A DNA stretch of 64,000 nucleotides from Ephydatia muelleri. Taxonomy: Eukaryota; Porifera; Demospongiae; Spongillida; Spongillidae. Within the stretch, counting starts at the first letter, position 1. Each line of letters begins with the position of its first letter. The notes below the pieces were generated by a model. It was not told where the DNA came from. It saw nothing but the letters and a program-made list of their open reading frames with translations, and searched no databases. A program made the position numbers and the translations under genes. Location: the NCBI GenBank assembly GCA_013339895.1, contig JABACO010000012.1, positions 1,219,023 through 1,283,022 on the forward strand. The letters are read 5' to 3'. Positions 54,908 through 64,000 of this stretch are shown here, in pieces.

Positions 54908-55075
54908 CACTGCTGTGGGAAGTCCAGCCACTCTGGGTGACCAGCCACTCTGGGTGACCAGCCACTCTGGGTGACCAGCCACTCTGGGTGACCAGCCACT
55001 CTGGGTGACCAGCCACTCTGGGTGTCCAGCCACTCTGGGTGTCCAGCCACTCTGGGTGACCAGCCACTCTGGGTT
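54908..55075. repeat. 17-bp minisatellite
   Basis: Nine to ten copies of CCAGCCACTCTGGGTGA, two with GTGTCC in place of GTGACC. The repeat contains the imperfect palindrome CCAGCCACTCTGG. Protein frames across it are artefacts. Confidence 0.96.
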
Positions 55076-55079
55076 TCTA

Positions 55080-56367
55080 ATATGGAGTTGCATCCCCCTA
55101 GTCTCGGCCCCACATCACTGCGCAAATGGATTACATCACCGCACCATGCTGTGACGTATAGAGTACTTCCTCACGCCCCCCCACCCCAGCGATAAGTGGA
55201 TTATGTTGTGGGGGCTATGCAGGCTGTGACTCAGTCGAACCCCGCCAAACCCATTTATGAAATAACTTTTGATAAACATCTACAATAAGTCCACTATGAA
55301 ATGCAGAAAATGGGTTGGTGTATTAAAGTCAAAATCCTTGAAAAGGGTTGTGCTTTGTAGTATTTTCAAGTTGTTTGAATATTTACTAATAAAACGGAAA
55401 TCATATTAGTACTTTCATTTCGCAGTTAATAAGTCCTCCAATTAATTAACAGTTGTCCTACATTATAATCTCATTAAAGTATTTGATTTTCTTTTTTACA
55501 TCTATTCAAATATTGTATATCCAAAAAAAATCATTTATTCATTACATTTGCCTTCATCTGCAAACACCTGGTAGCTTTAGGCAAATAGTGGTCAGATTAG
55601 GACAGATGACCAGCTGCTGTCGACACCTCAGCTAATGCACTAATACTAAAACAATGCGGAATACAACCTCACTGCTACGCTCTTAAAACCAGTGTGTGCG
55701 AGCGCAGAGTGGTGTAATCCATCCGATGTACCGGTCTGGGTACTGGGGTCCATGATACGAGTTTGAGGTGGTTGCTACTAGCGCTCACACAATATTGCAT
55801 TTTCTAACATAGGCAGGCTTTGAATACGATAACTCACCACCACACATGAATGTAGCAATGGAAACCATCACGTGCTGTTGACACGAGCACAGCGCATGCA
55901 TCGCCATGAGTATCAGGTGGAGCATTGATGAGTTCATGCTTACTGCAGGACCTCTGCAGTAGAAACAAATCCATTGCACCGGGCTGTTCCCAAAACAGAT
56001 ACAACCATCGCTATGATAGGAACGCCCACCTAGGAGCCAATTTATTACTAGATCGGGTAATTGATAGTATCGTCCCCAGACCAACATGACGTAAACGATT
56101 ATCGCTGTGTAGCGGTGATGTAATCCACCCGCAGCTGTTGGGAATCTGGGTCTGGGTACGAGACTCGGTATTTGCCTGCAATTTGATTGGTACCGCCAAC
56201 ATTGCGGACCAAACGCTCCACATATGAATGGACGCCATAATATGGTCTGGGCCTGGTCACGTTACGTTCACACGCTACTTAATGACATCATATAGATGCT
56301 TAGTCTGGGGACCAGACGATAACTGTCCGATTCAATTGTTAATAAGATCATTATTGTAGCCAGAGAG
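55080..56367. other. Upstream region of receptor C
   Basis: No gene supported. Several GTCTGGGTAC/CCAGAC-type words (55733, 56148, 56307) suggest fragments of the same foldback family as palindrome 2. The receptor C promoter should lie near its right end, but no TATA box or clear initiator is seen. Confidence 0.45.
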
Positions 56368-59300
56368 ATGGGTGAGCGAGGGTTGCTCTTAGCAGCTAGG
56401 TGGTTCCTCGCCGTTAGCATGACCTTTGCCCTTCTGAGGGGTTGTCGCGCTCTCACACCTCCAGGGTGCCCAGTCATCAAAGGTGAGCCAACGCTTCCGC
56501 AGAGGAGTACTGCTGACCATAACGATCCCTCGTTGGCTGGCAGCTTTTTCTACGCGAACGTGTCGATGCATGTGCGCGCGCTTACACAGCTGTAAGTACG
56601 GGCCAATCAAGGCTACAGTTCATGCCTGGACTACACGCTGCACGTGGGGAGCATTCTATTTTAGTAACGTGTGCGCGCGGATCAAGCAAGGGTAACATTT
56701 CATTCTCCAGCTACGAACGTAAACAGGGAAGACAGAGAGTGTGTCCAATATAAATGCTTCCCACACACACACACACACGTGTGGTCAAGACGTTCGCTGT
56801 ACGTCTCACTCACTCCATCCTCCCTCCCCCCTGTACGCACTCTATTTCCCTCCTCCCTCCCCTCCCTTCCCATCTCCCCCCCCTTCATTAACCAGACACG
56901 CCATGTTTGGGAGACAACACTAATGTGTTCATAAAGGGGTCCACCACTGCTGAAGTATTGGCTCAGCTGAACTCCAGGTTCTGTGGATGTACCTACATCA
57001 CTGGAAGCCTCAGTATTCAGCTATCTACTGGCACTGCCCTTACAGAAGACAGCTTCAATTCTCTATATTATCTGAAGGAGTTATCTGGTTCCCTTCAACT
57101 CAACACCATTCCTTCAATGTCCACTATCACCCTACCTCATCTACGCATCATTCGAGGCCAAGACACTTTCAGTTCCAGTGGAGGTCCAGTCTCCCTTCTT
57201 GTAAATGGCTTCACCAATGGATTCTTGAACCTTCCCAGCCTCACTGAGATATCCAATGGACGAGCTGTATTTGTATCCACTAGTGGGACATGTGGCTTTC
57301 TCAATGTGTTGTGGACTGACATATTCCTAAGCAATGGAGATCTGGATTATTCTATGTCAGGATGTACATCACCTAGTTCAGGTAAGCCTGCTACTTCTTA
57401 TGTTCTGTATCATGTGATGTCATGTGATTTGATCATGTGATGTCATGTGATGTCATGTGTCAATTACGCTGTTAGGAAATTTAATATAGCGCGCTTCCCT
57501 CGATGTGGATGGTTAAAAGCTTGGGATAAGAGACGGTTGTTTTTCGATACTGGATTTGGAATGTGGGTGAAAAGGTGACCTAGTTCAAGCGCCTTTGGCG
57601 TGGGTACCCTAAACCCTTAACTCTAAGGGCCTTCGACCCTACCCTAAGTACCGTAGCCCTAGCTATCGTAGCTAAGTGCAGCACCCAAAGTGGATGACAG
57701 TCACACCTCCTTCATCCTTCCCTTCCCTTGTTTGTAATTCTCCCATCCTCCTCCCCATCCACTCACTTTAGACTGCTCCTCTTGCCCTTCTGGTCACTGC
57801 TGGAGCTCTGGTTCCCTCTACTGCCAGAACTGTAGGTGATGGCACCCTTGTGCTATGCCATTTAATGCACACCACACTGCCCCTCCCCCTCAGTAACCAA
57901 GACCGGGTGTCTCCAGGGGTGTGGTCGTTGCTTCAAGTCCCCAGAAGATGGCTCCTATCAGTGCTGTAGTTCTCTGTGTGCCGCTGGTTGCTATGGTTCC
58001 TCAAGCAGTCAATGTTATGTGAGGGCACCTCCCATTTATCAATTAGTTGTGTGAAAGTGCTGCCAAGGAAATTGGAATATGGCATGTGGTATTAAACCCC
58101 AGGGCTCAATGAATATCCTCATGGAACCCATGTTAATTGAGGCAACTTCCATGTGCAATTTGCATACTCCTTGAAACATGCAACATCACTTGGGGCCTGA
58201 CCAGTGACTATAAAGTGACATGCCCTCCACACTAAACAACTCAGGTGTTAGCTTGCACACTATGTTCTCTATGGCACCTCTATGATGATGCACAGTTTAT
58301 CAATTTAATGATCAACAGTTCCATAGGGCAGGATGTTGTTTTAGGAAGGTGCTGGGGTGTGTACTCCATCCAAGCATGTTGACACATAAGGACAGTCCCT
58401 TAGTTGCAAAGCAACAGTGCCACTAGTCATTTGTGTGGGGAGGGGGAGGAGTACTGTAAAAAAGATGTTCACAAGCTAATAGCATAGAGTTGAGTTCATG
58501 TGTTAATTGATTGCACAGGCCTGCTCCATCTTGAACAACAATGGCAGCTGTGTGATCGAATGTCCACCTGCCCAAGTGTATGATCCAGCCCTCTACATGC
58601 TCGTCAACAATCCAAACTACAGACTGGCTTCTGGTGGTCTGTGTGTGCAGCAGTGTACTGGTGGGTGTGGTTTATGAATGGTTACTTAACCAGTTGATGC
58701 CTTTTCTCTATCCAGGCAATCTATTGGAGTATGCAGGGACGTGTGTGACATCTTGTCCAGTAGGCTACACCTCCAATGGAGCCAAGTGTGTGGCTTGTAG
58801 TGGTGGAGTGTGTCCACGAGGTAAGCACACATGTGTGGCTGTACCTCTCAGTACTGTCCCATCACTTCAGTGTGTACTGGTACTGATGCCAACGGTGTGG
58901 TGATGGGTGGTAACTTCACACAGTTCACCAGCTGCACTATATTGAATGGTTCACTTGCCATCAGTGATTCCTCTCTTACCAAGTGGGCATTAAATAGAAT
59001 GTATCATACTTATTCACTGGTCTCTCCTACTTTGTAGTAATGACTTGGAAGTGTTGTCCACCATACAAGAGATCCAAGGGTTCCTTCGGATCGAATCTCT
59101 AAGCACGTTGACCTCTTTCCCATATTTGAGGAACTTGAAAAAGATAGGCTATCCAGGGACTGCAGTTAACCTCTCAATCACTGGCTCTCGATGCCAACCT
59201 GGAGGGCGTAAGTCTCATTAAGTGCATGTGTGTTGAGCAGCTCTGTGTCATTACTTGCCCACAGCTCAATGGTACAGTCTTGTGTTGCGCATCACATCAC

Positions 59301-62300
59301 AACTCCAAAGCATAGACTTCAGTTCCCTGGAGGTCATCCAGTATGGAGGCTACTTGTTGGGTGGTAACCCCCAGCTCTGTTATGTTGGCAACTTCACCCG
59401 CCACCTAGCCAACACTAACTTACCCGTGTGCCTAAGTGCTTCCAATTCTCGTGGGGACCCTGCTGCATGCAGTAAGTTGGATGCATTCACCTGTGTTAGT
59501 GTGTAATCGCAACATTGTTTCTTGAAACAAATACGATCAGTTATTTTTAGAACCAAGTTTGTGACAAGTTAGAGCAGAGGCCTATATGCACGCTACTCTC
59601 CGAGCTTGATTAAATTGTTCTTCTTATTTGTCTATGTAACTGACATGGAGTGCTTTGTGTTAATTTGATTGTATTAGTGAAACTGACTCAATGGACTTGC
59701 CAAATGAAATTGTATCTATGGTTCTTCAACATAACCAGCACCAGGGAATAAAAATTATTCTAGTCAATTATTTGATCTGGGTAATGATTGTATTCATCAC
59801 TATTTACAGAGCAACTTCCACCATCACAGTTGCAGCTGTTAAATCATAACTATGTCCTATTCCCCCAATGTAGTCCATAAACATTATTAACACTTCTCTT
59901 ATCCAGTCACATTAAAAATAATCTCATTTAGGTGACTATTAAACAGTTGTAACATACTGTTCACCACCTCACCCCCCACCTCCCCACCATCACACCACCT
60001 CACCCCCACCTCCCACCATCACCACCTCACCCCCACCTCACCACCATCACACCACCTCACCCCACCCTCCCCACCATCACACCACCTCACCCTCACCTCA
60101 CCACCATCACACCACCTCACCCCACCTCCCACCATCACACCACCTCCCCCCACCATCCCCACCATCACACCACCTACCCCACCTCCCCACCATCACACCA
60201 CCTCACCCCCCCACCTCCCCACCATCACACCACCTCACCCTCACCTCCCCACCATCACACCACCTCACCCCCACCTCCCCACCATCACACCACTTCACCC
60301 CCACCTCCCCACCATCACAGTTGCGGCTGGCTTTGTGTGCCACTCCCAATGTGCCTCCAACTCCTCGTGCTGGGGTCCCAATGACACCCAGTGTGATGGC
60401 TGTAGGAACTTTGTGTACAAGGGCAGGTGTGTGGCCCAGTGCACTGATGTGGTCCTGTCTCCAGGCAACAGTGGAATATTCCAAAACAATGGCTCTGCTG
60501 TGTGTGAGGACTGTGACTCCCTGTGCCTTGGGGGATGTGTGAATGGAACGGTATGAATTACTGATCCTAACTCCATTTTGTTCTTCTGTCATGTCTTGGA
60601 CCTCATTTCCATATGTATCATCTCTTCACCTCCCCTCTCAACAACCCTCCACTTTCAATTAATGCCCACCTTCTGTCTCTCTGCCCACACAGGGCCCAGA
60701 CCACTGCATTAGGTGTAGAAATTACACCTTGGTCATACAGAGTGGACAGCTGTGTGTGGCTTCATGCCCCCTGGGGACCTATGCCAATGGTACCATTTGC
60801 ACCCCGTGTTATCATGGCTGCACTGCTGGGTGTGCTGGTCCCCTCCCCTATGTGAACCTGACCAATGGCTGTCCACGGTGTAGCTATGTCCAGCTAGACC
60901 AGCAGGGGCAGCAGGTAAGGATGGTGTGCTTCTATTAGACATCCTTTTTTGTGTGGTATGTGTCGTCATGGCATGTCCTGCATCATTGCCCATGATCACT
61001 TTTAAAAGTTGCTTGTGCACAATATTTGCAAGTACAGTAACTAAAAACATCTCTGTGAGAAAGTTGGTGGTATATAGGATTTGAAGGCAATAGTGGTGTA
61101 AAAAGCAAGGAAACAAGGGTCTAACAATAAGGGAATATATATTTAGCACTTCTGTAGGATATTATGTTATTCGTGTGCTAAATATATTCCCTTATTGTTA
61201 GACCCTTGTTTCCTTGCTTTTTACACCACTATTGCCTTCAAATCCTATATACCACCAACTTTCTCATAGAGAATGTTTTGAGTTACTTGTAGCACTACTG
61301 CTCACTGCAGCGACTCTTCAAATAGGAAGTGTACTCTAGTTGTTTTCCTGTTTGGTATTGACAAAAGTCTAAACTATCAGTATCCAATCATGGGAGTGTT
61401 GTCAGAGACTCAGTTCACATAATTTAGTACCGTATACTGTAGTTGCTAACTGCCAATATGTACCAATTCACTGGATATGGACACGTACATATATTAATGC
61501 AGTCTTAGCACAGCGTCATATAAGAATGCAAGCACATTAATGTACACATACATGTCACACTTACTCGCAAACACATGCACACACATACCAACGTACACAC
61601 ACATGCATACATATGCCTCACACGCACACATGCACCTGCACATATGTACACAGGTGTCCTGCCATATTTCAACTTGTCCCCAAGGGACCTACCCATCCAC
61701 GGCTTCAAGCACCAAACCCCCCTTCTCTGGGACCGCCCAATCCCTGCTGTCCATCGTCCAGGATGTGTCCACCTGGTGCCTGCCCTGTGATGATGTGTGT
61801 GCCTCCTGCACTGGACCTGGGAACACTTCATGCACCACATGTCGCTACGCTCAGAGATTGGCTCAGTGTGTCAGTGGATGCAACAATGACACAGGTAACC
61901 ACCCCCTCTCGGCTCCCCTATCTTTCAAATAGTTTACTGAACAATTTTGTTCTTTTGTTCTCCATATTTTTCTTTTGCATGTCCTCATAATTAGAGTACC
62001 AGAATGGAGATCTGTATTGCCATCCGTGTGCTGCTGGATGTGTTGGGTGTACAGGTCCCTCCATCAGCCAATGTCTGAAGTGTGCCTCTGGATCCTGTGC
62101 CAGTGCTAATCTTCTTCAGAGGTAAGGAAGAATTATGACTTGTGTAGCTGTGATCTAACCCCCCCCCCCCCCCCACCCCACCCCTATCCAATTCTGATAT
62201 TACAGTATGTGATTAATTGTCATGTGGCCATCATTGAACACCTTGTTGCACACACACACACACAGAGAATGAATAAGCCTTGCTAACTATGGTATTACTT

Positions 62301-62531
62301 CTTCTAACTCTTTGCAGTTCAGACATCATTGGAATTGTGTTTGGAAGTATTGCGGCCATATTTCTGGCAACTGGTGCAGTCCTGATGCTGTTCATTGTGT
62401 ACAGAAGATATGAACACAAGGTGTTCAAGATTGTATGTGCATCTCACCTCAGATGTGTTCTTCCCCACCTCATTTGCTTCAACCCACAGAGGGCACAATC
62501 TACTGCCATGTATTGCAACAAAGGACGAGAG
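56368..62531 (+). CDS. Receptor C: EGFR-like receptor, complete ectodomain, kinase beyond window
   Basis: Exons: 56368-56482, 56896-57381, 57772-57831, 57894-58018, 58519-58660, 58716-58820, 58871-58982, 59038-59207, 59265-59471, 60321-60550, 60693-60914, 61654-61894, 61995-62121, 62318-62531 (donor GAG|GTGATG). About 852 residues are visible. They are signal peptide (MGERGLLLAARWFLAVSMTF), L1 to about residue 200 (ITLPHLRIIRGQDTFSS), Cys-rich CR1 to about 345, L2 to about 507 (SIDFSSLEVIQYGGYLLGG), CR2 to about 780, a membrane span near 784-806 (GIVFGSIAAIFLATGAVLML) and a basic juxtamembrane segment. Exon lengths equal those of B throughout the shared part, and phases agree with A and B. 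By homology to B the next exon should open the kinase domain, right of the minisatellite at 62553. All exon phases are consistent and I see no break, so this is the best candidate for an intact full-length receptor. Confidence 0.88.
59960..60318. repeat. CACC-rich minisatellite at the acceptor of receptor C CR2 exon
   Basis: About eleven imperfect copies of the unit also found at 31945-32236, built from CACCTCACCCCCACCTCCCC and ACCATCACAC. It ends directly at CCATCACAG (60320), the 3' splice site of exon 60321-60550. An extra copy of the acceptor plus first exon bases (CCATCACAGTTGCAGCTG) lies upstream at 59820. Confidence 0.92.
61038..61285. mobile_element. Foldback element in receptor C intron
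   Basis: Inverted arms of about 95-100 bp share GTAAAAAGCAAGGAAACAAG and its complement with the element in receptor B. The loop (TAGCACTTCTGTAGGATATT) is the reverse complement of the loop in B. Confidence 0.9.
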
Positions 62532-62552
62532 GTGATGATCAATACTAATACA

Positions 62553-64000
62553 TTAGGGTGTCCATGAATGGTGTATTGGGTCACCATGTGCTCAAACATT
62601 AGGGTGTCCATGAATGGTGTATTGGGTCACCATGTGCTCAAACATTAGGGTGTCCATGGTGTATTGGGTCACCATGTGCTCAAACATTAGGGTGTCCATG
62701 AATGGTGTATTGGGTCACCATGTGCTCAAACATTAGGGTGTCCATGGTGTATTGGGTCACCATGTGCTCAAACATTAGGGTGTCCATGAATGGTGTATTG
62801 GGTCACCATGTGCTCAAACATTAGGATGTCCATGGTGTATTGGGTCACCATGTGCTCAAACATTAGGATGTCCATGGTGTATTGGGTCACCATGTGCTCA
62901 AACATTAGGATGTCCATGGTGTATTGGGTCACCATGTGCTCAAACATTAGGGTGTCCATGGTGTATTGGGTCACCATGTGCTCAAACATTAGGATGTCCA
63001 TGGTGTATTGGGTCACCATGTGCTCAAACATTAGGGTGTCCATGGTGTATTGGGTCACCATGTGCTCAAACATTAGGGTGTCCATGGTGTATTGGGTCAC
63101 CATGTGCTCAAACATTAGGATGTCCATGGTGTATTGGGTCACCATGTGCTCAAACATTAGGGTGTCCATGGTGTATTGGGTCACCATGTGCTCAAACATT
63201 AGGATGTCCATGGTGTATTGTGTCACCATGTGCTCAAACATTAGGATGTCCATGGTGTATTGGGTCACCATGTGCTCAAACATTAGGGTGTCCATGGTGT
63301 ATTGGGTCACCATGTGCTCAAACATTAGGATGTCCATGGTGTATTGGGTCACCATGTGCTCAAACATTAGGGTGTCCATGGTGTATTGGGTCACCATGTG
63401 CTCAAACATTAGGGTGTCCATGGTGTATTGGGTCACCATGTGCTCAAACATTAGGATGTCCATGGTGTATTGGGTCACCATGTGCTCAAACATTAGGGTG
63501 TCCATGGTGTATTGGGTCACCATGTGCTCAAACATTAGGGTGTCCATGGTGTATTGGGTCACCATGTGCTCAAACATTAGGATTTCCATGGTGTATTGGG
63601 TCACCATGTGCTCAAACATTAGGGTGTCCATGGTGTATTGGGTCACCATGTGCTCAAACATTAGGATGTCCATGGTATATTGGGTCACCATGTGCTCAAA
63701 CATTAGGATGTATTGGGTCACCATGTGCTCAAACATTAGGGTGTCCATGGTGTATTGGGTCACCATGTGCTCAAACATTAGGGTGTCCATGGTGTATTGG
63801 GTCACCATGTGCTCAAACATTAGGGTGTCCATGGTGTATTGGGTCACCATGTGCTCAAACATTAGGATGTATTGGGTCACCATGTGCTCAAACATTAGGG
63901 TGTCCATGGTGTATTGGGTCACCATGTGCTCAAACATTAGGATGTATTGGGTCACCATGTGCTCAAACATTAGGATGTATTGGGTCACCATGTGCTCAAA
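62553..64000. repeat. 42-bp minisatellite running off the right edge
   Basis: More than 30 copies of a unit TCCATGGTGTATTGGGTCAC plus CATGTGCTCAAACATTAGG(A/G)TG. Left-end copies carry an extra AATG-type 4-bp insertion (46 bp) and some right-end copies lack 9 bp (33 bp). It lies in the intron after the receptor C TM exon. Because 42 and 33 are multiples of three, the minus strand shows a 407-codon frame of 14-residue repeats, which I regard as an artefact. Confidence 0.96.

Noticed and set aside
62768..63991. 407-codon minus-strand open frame of 14-residue repeats
   Set aside because: It is the translation of the 42-bp minisatellite; frame is kept only because 42 and 33 are multiples of three. 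It is antisense to the receptor C intron and the 46-bp units at the left break it.

Overview
This 64-kb window is eukaryotic, almost certainly animal, nuclear DNA. Its genes are split by short GT-AG introns. It holds tandem receptor tyrosine kinase genes of the EGFR/ErbB type, cut-and-paste DNA transposons, foldback elements and many micro- and minisatellites. The compact multi-exon receptors and transposon families suggest an early-branching animal such as a sponge; that placement is inference. A run of exactly 1000 N (30643-31642) marks an assembly gap.

Layout. 1-9.3 kb: no convincing gene; a minisatellite, (CA)n/(GT)n tracts and one small inverted-repeat element. 9.3-11.8 kb: a 2.5-kb pogo/Tc1-like transposon with about 255-bp terminal inverted repeats, a decayed DDE transposase and a HIRAN-like fragment. 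11.9-12.8 kb: a decayed Ulp1-type (C48) protease fragment with a Cys-rich motif. 15.1-19.1 kb: an uninterrupted 1328-codon gene of unknown family, followed by a decayed tandem copy of its 3' half (19.6-20.9 kb).

21.7-62.5 kb: the EGFR-like cluster. Receptor A (21747-30253) has signal peptide, L1, furin-like CR1, L2, CR2 and a transmembrane exon, then stops after a short tail, so it has no kinase. Receptor B (32239-41892) lacks its 5' half at the gap but has CR2, TM, a complete kinase with all catalytic motifs, and a short tail with two duplicated NxAY exons. Receptor C (56368 to beyond 62531) has a complete ectodomain and TM; its kinase should lie right of the window. Exon lengths and phases are nearly identical between the copies. 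A and B could be a decoy and its active partner, or alternative 3' ends of one locus.

45.9-50.9 kb, between B and C: a dimeric tandem array with a period of about 848 bp. On the minus strand it looks like a train of mini-exons. Each mini-exon carries a hairpin, and the two hairpin classes differ by a compensatory base-pair change. To its right lie two adjacent near-perfect palindromes and a duplicated promoter-like segment with a GCGCATGCGC motif, possibly the 5' end of a minus-strand gene running through the array. The window ends inside a 42-bp minisatellite in an intron of receptor C.
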